Positions 11,554-23,471 of a DNA stretch of 64,000 nt are shown one piece after another (position 1 is the first letter of the stretch; every line of letters starts with the position of its first letter). The position numbers and the translations under genes were made by a program. The stretch is taken from assembly GCF_001653235.2 (NCBI RefSeq), contig NW_019154052.1:124001-188000 (forward strand). The letters run 5' to 3'. This stretch comes from Pochonia chlamydosporia 170. Taxonomy: Eukaryota > Ascomycota > Sordariomycetes > Hypocreales > Clavicipitaceae. The notes beneath the pieces were generated by a model that saw only the letters and a program-made list of their open reading frames with translations, searched no databases and was not told where the DNA came from.

Positions 11554-11578
11554 CGTGTCGTGTCGTGTCGTGTCGTGT
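11554..11578. repeat. CGTGT pentanucleotide tandem repeat
   Basis: Five perfect copies of CGTGT, within 80 nt downstream of the HAD phosphatase stop codon, probably in the 3' untranslated region. Confidence 0.95.
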
Positions 11579-13478
11579 CCCAGGGAAGAGCGTGGCGCAG
11601 CGCAACTACAACTGCTTCAATGGCAGCTGATTAATGAGTAAATAGTCTGTTATAATTTCAGTATTATAGAGCGAACAGCCATTGATCCCTGGTCGCAAGT
11701 CAAGTAACATGATGTAACTGGAGGTCCACTGTGTGTCTATGCCGGTAACATCAAGTGGTTCCTGACACTGTCGATCATTGCTCAACTCAGTAAAAACACA
11801 CGTACATTGAACCGCTAGGTGCAACATGCTCTACACCTACTCGCAAATGAAAGGACGACTTGGGAAACCCTGACCGGATATATTCCTCGCAGGATGGCAG
11901 TTTACTTTCGAAAACCAATAAAATGCACAGCTTTTTGACGCAGCGTGACCTTCACTCTCGCACGCTTAATTATTTTATCCGTCGAGAATGTTACACGTCA
12001 AGAAGCAACGTTCTGGGCTTCACTCTCAGTCAGACATGACTTAGAAGGAACAAACCCCCCACGCAAACCTTCTTTTCCCCTCTTGTTGCTCGAGCCTCGT
12101 CTTCCTACGCAAAGACCAGCGGCATCACTCCCCAAGCTAGGGAGTCTAAGTCGTGATAGCTCTAGCCCGAGAGTACTGACCGAAAGAAAACGATTCCATC
12201 ACCAAGTAGTTCCCTTCGCCGGTGCCAGTTAGGAAAGTGACGCTTTGCCAAGGTATGCCATGCTCATCACCTCCTGTACTTATTATTTCCAGGATTTCAT
12301 CACCGCATCCTGAAAATTGCAACGCTATGTTGGTAGTATATCAGGGGGATTTGCTTGGCTCCCATGTTACAGTTCTCCCCCGCTCCGGTTGAGTTAATGA
12401 CTGTCAAGTTGGGAAACTCAATTCAAGACTTCAGGCACACTGAACCACCCAGACCTTCTTTAACCAATAAGCTGCCCTGTGGGGGATGCCCGTCTGGCTG
12501 TTCCTGAATGTTGGGCTGAACAAAAATCGGCCTTGTTCGGGGGAATTGGCGTTCTTGGACCCTCCCCATTAGGTAAAGTTGGCTGGCTTTGGCTTTTAGC
12601 CACCCGCCTCACGGACAATGGAACGTTGACTTGCTGAGTTTCTAGTGGCCCCTGCATGAATCTGAATCGACTAAGAGGCTGCACGAGCAAACAAGCTGGC
12701 AGCGAATGAGCCGTGGCCGGGCGGATTTGGTTTAAGTGCCTTACATGTGTGCACGGCTATCCGAGAGAGCACATGCCTTTTGCCTTGAGGCGGGCGTTTT
12801 TGACCACGAGAATAAGGGAGAGCCCTCAACTACCAACATAGTCTACCGGACTGTAAAAGAAACGAATCGCGAGGCTGTTGCGCCGTCTTCTGACATGGAT
12901 GGAAGGAAGACATGCCTCACGGGCTAAAAATATAAGATTTGGTACTAATGTGGCTACACCTGAGTTAATGCTCCATTACTTGTGGCAGTTGAACCTGTAG
13001 ATCTGCACATCCGGACAACACTCCCGAACAGTCCAAGCCCCAACCCGTGGCAAATCGACCATCACTAGAAAAGAACTCGTCGCATTTCCTCAAATCCACC
13101 TCCCCTTTGCAGGTGAATAGCCGGATCCAATTGGGCTACCACACCTTGCATCTGGGGGCGCCTTCTGTTGGCCTGTGGTTCGTGGTTCATGGACCAGGGC
13201 ATCTGCTTTGCGAGCCTTCTTGATCCTGAATCCTGAAGGCTGTTGTTGCCTTGCTGCTGTTTGTTGCTAATGGCTAACGAAAAGTATCCGTCTTACCCCC
13301 ATTGAAGGATCAAATGATCACACTTGGGCCAGGTAGATGTTACCATGCCCAGATTATGGTGCAGTTTTGCCGCGACTGGCGTAAGCCATGCCCTGATTGC
13401 ACTTTTCCCCGCGTAACTTGCAGCAAATCAGTAGATCAGATTAGACTCAGCTGTTTTCACTCTACCTGACTGTGGACA

Positions 13479-13486
13479 TATATAAT
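13479..13486 (+). promoter_or_regulatory. TATA-like box upstream of lysozyme-like gene
   Basis: TATATAAT about 185 nt before the ATG at 13670. It would imply a leader of about 150 nt. Confidence 0.35.
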
Positions 13487-13669
13487 GGTCGCGAATGTCC
13501 GTCATGATGCTGCTTGTTCTCTTCCCCAGACAGACAAAAGTTCAACGACAACTCTACAGCTTTGACAGCTTTTACCATTCTTCTGGCTTATTCGCCTTAT
13601 CTTGTATATATCTGATTCTTATTCAAAATTACTTTTAGCACATACTTTGTGACTAACTCTCTTATCAAA

Positions 13670-14377
13670 ATGTTCGGAAAAGCTACTATCACCTCCGCTT
13701 TCCTCGCCGCCGTCGTAGCAGGACTGCCAACGGCCGAGAGCAACGACGTTTATGCCAGGGCTGCTGATCGCTACACTTTTTACCAAGGCGACGGTTCAAC
13801 TGGAGCCGGCTGGCCATCCCAGAATGCTTGGGGCTCTTGGGACGAACTCTGGAACGCCAACCTGCCTCTTATGCGACAGTCTTGCGGTTGGAATGGCTGG
13901 GGGGCAGACAACTCTGGCGACGAAATCAACTCCATCAACTCTGCAATCCAGCAACTTGCTAGCCAGACGGGCGTTGATAGACGCTTTATCCTCGCGATTA
14001 TGATGCAGGAAAGCAAGGGCTGCGTCCGTGTTCCTACCACTAACAATGGTGTCACGAACCCTGGCTTGATGCAATCCCATAATGGCTCTGGCACTTGTGC
14101 ATGGACCAACCCTTGCCCTTCATGGCAGGTTACTCAAATGATTAGCGACGGTACTGCTGGAACTTCATCTGGAGCGGGCCTCCAGCAATTGCTTGCCCAG
14201 GCTCAGGGTGCCATTGGCGGTGGCAGTCGATCTTTCTATGCCGCTGCCCGCCTGTATAACAGCGGATCTGTCGACTATAGCAACCTCAACAACGCATTCA
14301 CCAGCACTCGTTGCTATGCTACTGATGTTGCTAATCGTCTTACTGGCTGGACTCTTGCTCCCAGCAGCTGCTGGTAA
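13670..14377 (+). CDS. Secreted lysozyme-fold (SLT/GH23-like) protein
   Basis: This intronless gene encodes 235 residues. The ATG at 13670 begins a signal peptide (MFGKATITSAFLAAVVAGLP); the upstream in-frame start would add seven polar residues. The mature protein has the soluble-lytic-transglycosylase / goose-lysozyme arrangement. A catalytic Glu lies in the helix FILAIMMQESKGC (about residue 118). A GLMQSH motif follows, matching the GLMQ motif of SLT enzymes, and a late SFYAAARLYNSGS matches the family's A-x-x-YN-G segment. Paired cysteines fit a secreted fold. Family members cleave the MurNAc-GlcNAc bond of peptidoglycan, so an antibacterial or bacterial-feeding role is plausible. Activity on chitin-like substrates cannot be excluded. 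Confidence 0.85.
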   Translation: MFGKATITSAFLAAVVAGLPTAESNDVYARAADRYTFYQGDGSTGAGWPSQNAWGSWDELWNANLPLMRQSCGWNGWGADNSGDEINSINSAIQQLASQTGVDRRFILAIMMQESKGCVRVPTTNNGVTNPGLMQSHNGSGTCAWTNPCPSWQVTQMISDGTAGTSSGAGLQQLLAQAQGAIGGGSRSFYAAARLYNSGSVDYSNLNNAFTSTRCYATDVANRLTGWTLAPSSCW

Positions 14378-15661
14378 GCGAGAGTCAGATGAATGTCAAC
14401 TTCATCGTGCAAGGCTTCCTTGGAAGTTTTCAGTTTTTCAAGTATATATCTTTATCAAGTATATAGTTCCGACTCTGCGAGTCTACGTACATATCTGACA
14501 ACATATTCAATCATTCCCTCGAATGCTGAAGTACTGAAGTCGTTGTGACTGTGTAGCTGTCGTGAGTTTGGAGTGATTTGACCCTGCCAAGACGTAATAG
14601 GCGCAACATAACGAATGCTCCATGACATGCATGCAATCTCTAAAAATAGCAAGATCAGCCTTGGTGGGTGGCACAGTTCTTCAGCAACTGCCGTAAGTCT
14701 CAATTAGATCATGCTGCAGTGACCGATTGGATCTGGTTTAAGCCGATTTGCAACTCCTCCATGAAGCATGACGAGGAGAGGTAGTCCAACTCCGAAATCT
14801 AGCAATGCAGCTCAAGCCTGAATGCCAAAACTAGGCAATTTGGTATCAACTTGCTTCTTCAAAGTGCCAAGCCAGGCAGGGAAAGTTGGGTTTTGTAAGC
14901 CAGTCAGAGCACCAAGCCGCCAAACCATGCACCTGGTGAAGCTTGGTGCACCTCCTTTCCCTACGGCCAGCTACTGCTTTTCGGTGTACCGCCTGTTTTG
15001 ATCCGCCTTTGGCGCCTGTACAGAGCAGGGACGATAATGCTACCAACGGAGGTAAATTTGAGTCTGGTTGCGCAGGACCTTACCAGGGCCGCCCACTGTT
15101 CAAGATATTATTCACTAACCCGCGCTTGAGTACTGCTGACGCACCGGGAAGCTTCATTGATCTTCATTTGCAATCTTCCTGGACTTTGGCAACTAGTGCC
15201 GCCAGCAGAAAAGCCGAGGCAGTTTTAACGCCTCTTGACCGTCAAATTCCAACTAGACCAGAGTATGCGGATTCATTCCGACGCCGAGACCCCACTTCAT
15301 CGGGATGAACCCGGTCGACCAAAGTTACCTGGACATACGAAGGAGCAAATGGGCAATGGAGAAGGTGAGAGAGTACTGCTTTGTACTGACAAGAAAGGAC
15401 CTAGAAGAAGAGCCGAGAGTGGGAGAGTCAACTCAACTGGTCCGACGATAAAAGTCAACCAGCCTCTGCCTGCGTCTGGTTCAGCAACTGCGGCAACATT
15501 TGACCTGCTGAAATTTCCAACATCTCCAACTTAAACAAATTCTCAATTCTCAAACGACTGGTGAGAATCGACGGCAAGGCAATACAAATTGGTTCTCATT
15601 TGACGTGGGTGTTTCAAGCACTTAAATATTGCGAGCGTGGCAGGTCCGACACGATAACAAG
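14378..15661. other. Intergenic region, no gene recognised
   Basis: 1.28 kb between two plus-strand genes. Short frames at 14943-15308 (121 codons) and 15235-15534 have no domain and no splice partner. The sequence just upstream of 15662 is presumably the promoter of the hydroxylase-like gene. Confidence 0.55.
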
Positions 15662-16699
15662 ATGGGTCAAAGCACCGCCATAGAGACGACCCAACAGCCG
15701 GCCCCTGTCTCACGAAGCTCTAAACGATTTGTTCCAAAAGACTTGTCTGGAAATCCGATTCCGCAGAGCAAGAGATGGCTCTATTCAACGCCAGCCCTCA
15801 AAAACGGAGAGCTGCAATCTTTTACTATTGATGTGCTAGTGGTGAGCGCTTTCGTTACATTCAACTCATCGGAGTTTGGCCGTAACTTTTATGATGGCAT
15901 CGAGAAGAAGTATGGTGAATGGAACGTCAACTTTTGGGGAACCTTCATTATCACATCGGTGTTCTTCTGGTTATGGGGAGCCGTGTTTGCCATTCCAGAC
16001 CTGACGGGCTATCCAAAATGGCTCTTCAAGTACAAGACGCAGCCGTTTGTGCGAGTTGATTTGCGGCAATATGCCAACATTGCTCTCATCTCGTTCAGAA
16101 ATCAGCTTTTCGTCGCTGCTCCGCTGCTTCTCGCAACCATGTACATTGGCCCTCTGAAACCCGTGAGCTCGTCGGCTCTGCCAGGCAAATTGGAGACTGT
16201 CGCTACCATTATTTTCGACGTCATCTGCACAGAAATAGGCTTTTACTACGTTCACCGATCATTTCACTCCAAAAGGCTTTACCCAATGTTTCACAAGCAG
16301 CACCACGAGTTCACGGCGCCTGTAGGTCTCGCATCTACATACTGCACTGTGACGGAGCACATTTTTTCGAACCTGCTTCCGAATGCACTGGGGACCATGC
16401 TGGTAAGACATCATTGGTCGCAGGCTGTTTTTACGTTCCTATTCCTTGAGTTTGGAACCATTTGCTCTCACTCAGGCTACAACATTCCGTGGCTGCACTC
16501 GAATCTACAGCATGATTTCCACCACTTTGCCTTTGACGAGAATTTTGGTCCTACAGGGTGGCTAGATGCCTTGCACTCGACGAACAAGAAGTTTCTCAAG
16601 ACCATGGCGGACGCAAAGCATCGGACGGGAGGTGATGACGAGAAGGCTCGGCAAATGGTGCTCGAGAGGCTGGCAACTTTGGAAGTGGAGGCGAGGTAA
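15662..16699 (+). CDS. Fatty-acid hydroxylase / sterol desaturase superfamily membrane protein
   Basis: This is an integral membrane di-iron oxygenase of the ERG3/fatty-acid hydroxylase superfamily: 345 residues, intronless. The ATG at 15662 follows eleven frame codons without a better start. Membrane segments are visible at roughly 55-75, 95-115, 150-170 and 180-197. The three histidine clusters that bind the di-iron centre are intact: HRSFH at 198-202, HKQHH at 211-215 and HDFHH at 284-288. The last is followed by the usual FDENFG. The soluble N-terminus is short. The family includes C-5 sterol desaturases, C-4 methyl oxidases and sphingolipid or alkane hydroxylases. The sequence does not tell which reaction this member performs. 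Its position just upstream of a CYP52-type P450 suggests lipid or hydrocarbon oxidation, by inference. Confidence 0.9.
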   Translation: MGQSTAIETTQQPAPVSRSSKRFVPKDLSGNPIPQSKRWLYSTPALKNGELQSFTIDVLVVSAFVTFNSSEFGRNFYDGIEKKYGEWNVNFWGTFIITSVFFWLWGAVFAIPDLTGYPKWLFKYKTQPFVRVDLRQYANIALISFRNQLFVAAPLLLATMYIGPLKPVSSSALPGKLETVATIIFDVICTEIGFYYVHRSFHSKRLYPMFHKQHHEFTAPVGLASTYCTVTEHIFSNLLPNALGTMLVRHHWSQAVFTFLFLEFGTICSHSGYNIPWLHSNLQHDFHHFAFDENFGPTGWLDALHSTNKKFLKTMADAKHRTGGDDEKARQMVLERLATLEVEAR

Positions 16700-17650
16700 A
16701 TCCAGGATTCATTCAACATGACGAAACACCAGTGCAATACGGGCACAACTGGAGCTGGGTTTGAAAAGTGAGGACGGAATTGTGGAATTGCTGGTCGAAG
16801 TCGAGCAAGCAACAACCACACCAGAGTGCTCGTGGCTCTCGTCTAATCTGTTTCGGGTTTCCAATTACATGTGATGAAGGGTCGCTGACCAGTAGCCACG
16901 ACTGAAATGAAACATGGAGAAAATAAATGATTGAGCACCTTGCCTGATTTGCGTTAACCCGTTTGCCATGCAATAAAATGTAACTGTGAGGACGGCCAAG
17001 GAGACAAGCCCGGCTGGTCTTAAATTTGTGATTCCAACTCAAATCCACCACTTACAGGAGCCGGCCTTCTGATGACCACCATCTGAAGGATAGAATTTTG
17101 ACGCTGAATCAGACAAGCGCGGGGGTGGAGTATTTCTTGGACAACTCAAATCCGTCAAAGTTCCTCCGGGGGTCCGTACAGCTCCATCAAGGCTCAAAAG
17201 CTGTCTGTTATTTGGCGAGATGTCTTGGCTGGGTGGGTTGAGCGCCACGATTCGTAGCTCCACATCTCTAAGGGAAGTCAATTGCATTGTGAGATTCTCC
17301 TTGGAACGTTCTTGGGGCATTATATTTTGTCCGATGTTCCGCTTTGACAAGAGAGAGTGTTGTTCGTTGTTCCTACAACCCCACGTCACGAAAGACTGAG
17401 CCGAATCGCCTTGCTACATGGTTTCTCCAGTATAACGATTTGCGACTTCGTTTTAGAGGACTTATTCCTCGTGGACTTGTCCTTGCCCCTGCGTCAAATC
17501 AGCTTGTCAGTTCAATCAAGGGTGCCCTGGCATCATTGCATCACCAGCCTCACAACAGGAGTTACCCAGCATATGAGACCAGATTTGACCCAACCAACAG
17601 CTTGACAGACACCAAATTCGCGGCATTGCAGTAACTTAATCGTCGCGACA
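16700..17650. other. Intergenic region, no gene recognised
   Basis: 950 nt between the hydroxylase-like gene and the second P450. Only short open frames without domains are present. The right part should contain the P450 promoter. Confidence 0.55.
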
Positions 17651-19464
17651 ATGCTCCAGGTGGCATTTAACCCGTGGACAGCAGTGCTGGCGCTGCCTGC
17701 CCTTCTCATCGTATTGTGGATATTTCAGTTGATTTATATCCCGCTTCGAATGCGCAAAAGTCCCGGTGTCAAGGCACCCATCTTGTCTAGCAATCCCTTT
17801 GGAGGTAAGCACAAACAAGGTGGCGATGGCCATACGATGGCCTTCATTTGGATAGTACCAGCACTAATTTGCTCCTTAGTATTCTATGTGTTTTTCCAAT
17901 CTGCGTATATGCAGGCAAACAATCGGATGCTGGAGCATTTCGACAACATGTTTAGCCAAGGTGACCCGGAAAACCCGAATGTCGTTGAGCTACATTTTAG
18001 CCGACGCCGCATTATTATTACTCGGGACCCTGAACACATCAAAACTGTTCTTACCAGCAAGTTTACACAGTTTGGAAAAGGAGAGATAGTCCATTCCGCC
18101 GCTAGCCCATTCCTTGGGGACTCCATCTTCACGACTGACGGGCAGCTTTGGCAAAAAAGCCGCGCTCTCATCAGACCAATGTTCACAAAGGAACGCGTCC
18201 GGGATATCGACATATTTTCTCAATGGACCGACGTGTTGATATCTAAACTTCCACCTTCTGGCCAGACTGTGGACATTTGCGACTTGTTCTATCGAATGAC
18301 TCTTGATGTGTCGACCGACTTCCTTCTAGGACAGACTGTAGGCGCGTTGGACAACCCTAACAGTGTATTTAGCCAGGCGTTTACGGATGTGCAACGCATG
18401 CAAATGATCCGGGTTATCTTACAGTAAGTGTGTTCTCTTTGCTCCAACAGAAGGCCCAGCCAGCCTGGCACATTGATGCTGGGGAGGAGCTGTAGTACTA
18501 ATGACTTCGGTGTCTTAGTCCATTTCGACACCTGCTACCACTTCGCAAATACTACGATGGTATCAAAGTAATTGAGCAGTTCATCACCCCATATATAGAG
18601 TCAACGCTGCGTCTGCCCATTGAGGAGCTCGAGCAGCTTTCCAAGTCTGACAAGGAGTTCACATTCCTGCACAACATTGCCTTGTTTTCGCGAGATCCTC
18701 AGGTCATCCGGGATCAAATTTTTGCTGTATTGATCGCTGGTCGAGATACAACCGCGGCAACGCTCTCCTGGGCTATGTACGAGCTTGCAAATTATCCCGA
18801 CGTCTGGCAAAAGCTTCGTCAACAAGTTCTGGAACAAGTCGGCCCAACTCGAACTCCGTCCTACGAAGATCTCAAAAACATGACGTACTTGACTCATACG
18901 ATCAACGAGACCTTGAGGCTGTACCCAGCAGTTCCTTACAACATTCGCGGCTGCAGTACGATGATTTCCCACTTCTCTACGGCCATGCATTCGCTGACTG
19001 TTCCATCTTAGTTGAGGACTCGACCCTGCCCGCGCCAGCAGGCCAGCCAGATATTGCCACATCGACTGGCGATCTTATCATTTACAGCACCATGGCCATG
19101 CAACGCCGACCGGATCTCTACCCGCCCGCTTCGGAGACTTTTGCTGACCCTGCAATCTTCAGCCCCGATCGCTGGGAACACTGGACACCCAAGCCCTGGC
19201 AATATGTGCCTTTTAATGGTGGTCCCAGAATTTGCATTGGCCAAAATTTTGCAGTCACTGAGATGGCCTTCACAAGTAGGAATATTCTCAGCTTTACCCA
19301 AACTTGAAGAGGGTTGCTAATATGTTGGAACAGTGGTACGACTGCTGCAAAAGTATGAACGCGTGGAATATCGTGGTGATTGGAAAGCTCAGTTTCACAA
19401 AGCTGAGCTGGTTGGCTGTCCAGGACAAGGAGTGCCGGTGGCATTGTACGAAGCGAAGCAGTAA
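17651..19464 (+). CDS. Cytochrome P450, CYP52-like (second copy)
   Basis: This is a second CYP52-type monooxygenase of about 509 residues. I read five exons: 17651-17804, 17880-18423, 18519-18955, 19012-19275 and 19334-19464. All four introns (75, 95, 56 and 58 nt) are GT-AG. Each junction restores a family motif, for example the R-x-x-x-x-D-x-T-L-P segment across intron 3 and the RLLQKYERVEYRGDW segment after intron 4. A signal-anchor helix covers about residues 10-30. The I-helix AGRDTTA is at 306-312, ETLR follows, and the heme loop FNGGPRICIG is at 446-455 with Cys453. It differs in intron number and sequence from the P450 at 1171, so it is not a recent tandem copy. It converges on the MFS gene. 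Fatty-acid or alkane hydroxylation is a family-level inference. Confidence 0.93.
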
Positions 19465-19739
19465 AATATACCCTCCCAATGAGGACCGACTTGTATACAT
19501 ACATGGATATGCCGGCAATATGTGACAAGATACTGACAATGGAAGGGGCAGGGGGCCTTAGTGATTGTATGCTGGGGATATTACGAGTGCCCACAGCATC
19601 TAACGAGGTAATGCACCCAGAGATCATCATATGAGAACTATATGTGTAAAAATGAGTCTTGTTTATGGCTTACAGCTTGTATAATCCTTTTGTGTTTGGT
19701 AGAGCTATGTGCCAGATACTTGGCCGCGATTTCAGAGAT

Positions 19740-21625
19740 TTATGACCGCCGGTTAGCACGTCCTTTGGGTGATGCGGGGAATCGTTTACGCCATCCTCCG
19801 CCCCAAATATATACGACAGGAATAAACAGAATAAAAGCTCCTAGAATTCCAGCGTACATGACAAATGTCTTCAGGTATCCCAGTTCAGCAACCCATTCCG
19901 AGACACGGAAAGAAAGCACAAATGCAATAATGCAGCGAAACGAAGCAATATTGACCAGTGAGGGACCTGTTAGTTCGGGGGCGGACTCAAGCACGTAAAC
20001 AATGCCGATAGTATTGGTGGCAAGAAAGGCAAAGGCAATCATGGCTAGACCGAGAAGGAATACCATCCAATGATATTTTGCTGGATCATCGCCCGCAAAG
20101 CCAAAAAGGAGGCAGCCGATGAGGCCAACCACACAAGGAATTATGAGATTAAGAAGCTGTACTTCGGGACTGCGTCTGCCATGTTTCTTGGCAAACCAGT
20201 TGGCGACAAGGTCGGCACCCCAACCAGAGACGACAAAAGAAGCACCTGCGGCTACTATAATGGGAAACAAACAGAAGCCGAGATGATAAAATGGCCAGCT
20301 CCAAGGTGCTGTGAGAAGTTGCGGGGCGATGGTATATCCTGCAGCAAGAGCAACAGCTATAACTGCAGAATTGAGCATGGTAATGAAGAATAAATGCGGG
20401 TAGAAGAAAGTGCGTATACAGTCCCAGATGGCTACTAGGCCGTCATTCCAGTCAGGCTTCCCCTCATATAGCTTGAGATCTTCCTTCCAAGAACGCGCTG
20501 GATAGGTCTCGTAGTCGATATCTGGACGACGCTGGCCGGGTCGAAGTGGGACAGCAGGGATCCCCTCTGCAAGTAATATTAGCCTTAGCTCTAAGAGATT
20601 GTATTGGATGCTCTGGCACCTACTACTCTCATCTTGTGAGCGCACAAACTTCGTTTCAGGAAGAAGGAAGAACATGGCAACCCAAAACACAAGTCCGGCA
20701 CCAGCAGTGACATAGTAGAGCAGCCTCCAGCTTGTATGACCAATAATATACGGAGAGGCGACACCTAGTGTAACAATGACAAGACCCTGAAAGGATGGTT
20801 AATACAGCTAGAAGCAAGGGCATAGGCAAAGGGAGTGACTGGCATTCTTCTGGGGCATTCTCCTCGTGTCTTACCTGTGTCGCAAACACCACACTTATAG
20901 CCGCATTTCTCTGGTGGTAAAATACCATATCCTGGATAATAAACGGTATTAGACTCTCAACAGTTCCAGCACCAAGTGCTTGAATAACTCGACACGCCAG
21001 ATGGGTTCCTAGGTTGACGCTAAAGCCGGATCCTACACAGCCGGCCAACGCGATAATGCCTGTCGTTAGGAGGATGCTGCGGCGACCAAGGGCAATGGAA
21101 AGAGGGACGAGAAAGAAGTTAGCTATCCCAATCATAAGGATCGGGGCAGAGGCCAGCAGATATATCTCCCAAATAGGTGGTCCAGGGAATAAAGCAAGGG
21201 CGGCAAGGCCGTTCGTGCCCTCTGGCAGGTGTATATGGACTAACAGCTTCGGATCGAGGCCGGCGTACTCAAAACTAAAAATCGGTAGCATGGCGCCCAA
21301 AATTAATTCCGCAGCAGCAGCCATGGAACCAAAAAGACAGAGGATCAGAATGGCCGCCATCTTGCGCCAATTCGGGAGGTTAAGCGGATCTACGATACAC
21401 ATTAGTTAAATACTTCAAAAGCTCGTTACGTATCATACCTCTCGGATTGGATGTAGGCATAGGAATTAGACTAATTACACCGTTCTTCTTCTCTGGGAAT
21501 TGTATCTCGCGACCATTATCCGCAGATGAGGCACTCTCAGTTCTATGCTCAAACATTGCAAATTCGGGCTGAGAATCATCTATGATCTTGCGCAGGCGAG
21601 AGGAGGCTGTTTTGGGAGTGGCCAT
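19740..21625 (-). CDS. Major facilitator superfamily (MFS) transporter
   Basis: Four minus-strand exons, 21625-21439, 21389-20875, 20786-20624 and 20566-19740, encode about 563 residues. The 49-, 88- and 57-nt introns keep the frame. The donor of the third intron could be GTAGGT or the overlapping GTAGTA. The start ATG at 21625 gives a polar cytoplasmic N-terminus of about 65 residues, then DPLNLPNWRK, the typical lead-in to helix 1 of fungal DHA1-type carriers. The loop after helix 2 has SIALGRRS, a recognisable form of the MFS signature. About twelve hydrophobic segments are present, split by a long central cytoplasmic loop (residues about 240-320) with the YEGKPDW motif. It is probably a proton antiporter or symporter exporting or importing a small molecule. 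Its convergent position beside a P450 suggests detoxification or metabolite export, but no biosynthetic core enzyme is present. Confidence 0.92.
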
Positions 21626-22726
21626 CTTTTAGAATGACAGGACTCTCACGAAGAGAAAACGATTTTTAACAAACGGGAGGACCCCAGACTATCGCCTTTC
21701 CAAGATATCGAACTATGAGAATAGATGTGCACAGATATGGTAGATGTAGATGACAATAAGAAGGTAGAGATGAGGCTAAGTAAGACATCATAATGAGAGT
21801 CGAGTATTATATTAAAGTCTACTACAAATCAAGTGCATAAATTATTTGCATATGCAATCATCTGGGGAGACAAGCAAGGGTTAGATCTGCGGAGGGTAAC
21901 AGCAACTATGGAGATGAGATGCAGGCGCCAGACTTGGGTAGCAAAACAAGACCAATCATAAAGCTCTAAATACGCTACATCTTGGCAACACCATCGTCTG
22001 AGGGTCTAATTTAACCTCGGATGCAGCTGTTGAAGACATGTGTTGTGGTGAGCTTTAGTGGATTTTCGAACCAGAGGACTGACAATATGGGTAACTCAGG
22101 CTACTGTACTATAGCTAGCTGAATCGTAACTATGCCCCTTTGATAGGTAGGATACATATATTTCGGCTCTCTTGAGAGGTTTACGGCTAGCGATTGTGAG
22201 CAACCTGGGGGCTCTTTGTATGGCGTCTGGTTGTACCATAAGTGAGTGGCCTTACCAATAATGTCTTCGTGAAACAACGTAATGTAGTGTGTTTCAGACC
22301 CGCCTTGATGCAGGAAACACATGTGTTCACGGCTGCAGATCTCGGCCCATCACTATGGCCAAAGCTAAGCCTTCCGTGGTACAGCGGCGCACTAAGTCAC
22401 CAAGCCACAAGTTACCTTTCCCAGCCGACACGGGGACCACAAGATTGACGGAAGCAACTGCCGCGGTAATTGCAGAGCAAGACATATGCCAGGAAGACAT
22501 GTTGGGTTATTACTGGATGGATGGACACTAGAGAAACAAGCCAAATATTGCCACCAAGGTGACTGTTTTTAACAAGCTCCTTACGAAACAGCAGCAGGCA
22601 TTGGGTATTACTATGACTTTGTTTTTCAGTTTTATAAACTGTATAAACATGTACTAGTACTCTATTGCGTTTTCAATATTGCAACTCTATTGTTTTCTTA
22701 CAACTGCCTCAACGAAAGTACTCATC
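21626..22726. other. Divergent intergenic region (MFS / HsbA-like)
   Basis: This is 1.1 kb between the divergent MFS and HsbA-like genes, AT-rich around 21660-21860. It must hold both promoters. A TATA-like box is listed separately. Short open frames at 22101-22531 have no domain. Confidence 0.55.
22633..22638 (+). promoter_or_regulatory. TATA box upstream of HsbA-like gene
   Basis: TATAAA about 90 nt before the ATG at 22727, at a normal distance for a fungal TATA promoter. Confidence 0.45.
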
Positions 22727-23410
22727 ATGAAGCTGTCGCTTGTTGTTACTTGCCTCGCTGTTGAAGCATTGGGTCACCAGCCAAATGTTCTCATTCGACG
22801 GGATCTCACTACAATTACCGGTGTATTGGACAATGTCAAGTCTGACCTCCAGAAACTCGGAGATACAGTAAAGTCGGCCACTGACGATCCGGCGCCTCTT
22901 CTGAAGGCTTCCAATGCTCTCATAAATACAATTAAAGCCGGGAAAACCAAGGTCGACAGCACAAGCGAGCTCTCTTTCAATGACGCTATTGCGTTAATCC
23001 GGCCTGTTCAAGATCTTACAAACCTAGGCCAGTCTCTTACGTCCAATCTCAAGAAGATCAGACCAAAACTACAGAGATTGGGGGAGTGCGTCGTGGTCCG
23101 CATCCAAGTCAATAGCATTACATCTGGGTCTGAGGCTCTAATTAAGTCTGTCGATGCCAAAATTCCCGAATCAGCTCGAGAAATTGCCAGCCAACTTAGC
23201 GCCAAGTTGACCAAAGTTCTTCAACAATCTCAGTCCGACTTTTCAGAGCAAAACTGCAACAGCACGGCTGGCGGCGCGCAACCAACGGAAAGCGAACCGA
23301 GTTCTAGTTTGGGCAATTCAATATCTGCTTTTATCAACCCAAGTACTTCCAGTGCTGCGATGCTTATTTTCCTGGGAGCTGTAGCAACTATTATGGTCAA
23401 CATTGCCTAG
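22727..23410 (+). CDS. HsbA-like (hydrophobic surface-binding) cell-wall protein, probably GPI-anchored
   Basis: This intronless gene encodes 227 residues. The ATG at 22727 starts a signal peptide (MKLSLVVTCLAVEALGHQ). Residues about 25-185 form one long run of amphipathic helices rich in Lys, Ser, Leu and Asp, with few cysteines. This is the pattern of the fungal hydrophobic surface-binding protein A family. A Ser/Thr/Glu-rich linker follows, then a C-terminal hydrophobic tail after small residues (about 205-227), consistent with a GPI-anchor signal. Family members coat the cell wall and help adhesion or recruit esterases to hydrophobic surfaces. Assignment is from overall pattern rather than a catalytic motif, so it is less sure than the enzymes here. 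It ends tail-to-tail with the alpha/beta hydrolase, 61 nt apart. Confidence 0.75.
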   Translation: MKLSLVVTCLAVEALGHQPNVLIRRDLTTITGVLDNVKSDLQKLGDTVKSATDDPAPLLKASNALINTIKAGKTKVDSTSELSFNDAIALIRPVQDLTNLGQSLTSNLKKIRPKLQRLGECVVVRIQVNSITSGSEALIKSVDAKIPESAREIASQLSAKLTKVLQQSQSDFSEQNCNSTAGGAQPTESEPSSSLGNSISAFINPSTSSAAMLIFLGAVATIMVNIA

Positions 23411-23471
23411 CGGTAGCATGTCCAATATTCCAGAAGCATTTTGTTGGTATTAGATACGGTATTTATGTTAT

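Larger units (their letters stand above)
11499..13669. other. Long intergenic region, no gene recognised
   Basis: This is 2.17 kb with only short unrelated open frames, none over about 95 codons. A CGTGT pentanucleotide repeat lies just after the HAD phosphatase stop and is listed separately. The final 200 nt include a TATA-like box for the lysozyme-like gene. No relic protein was recognised on either strand. Confidence 0.55.
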
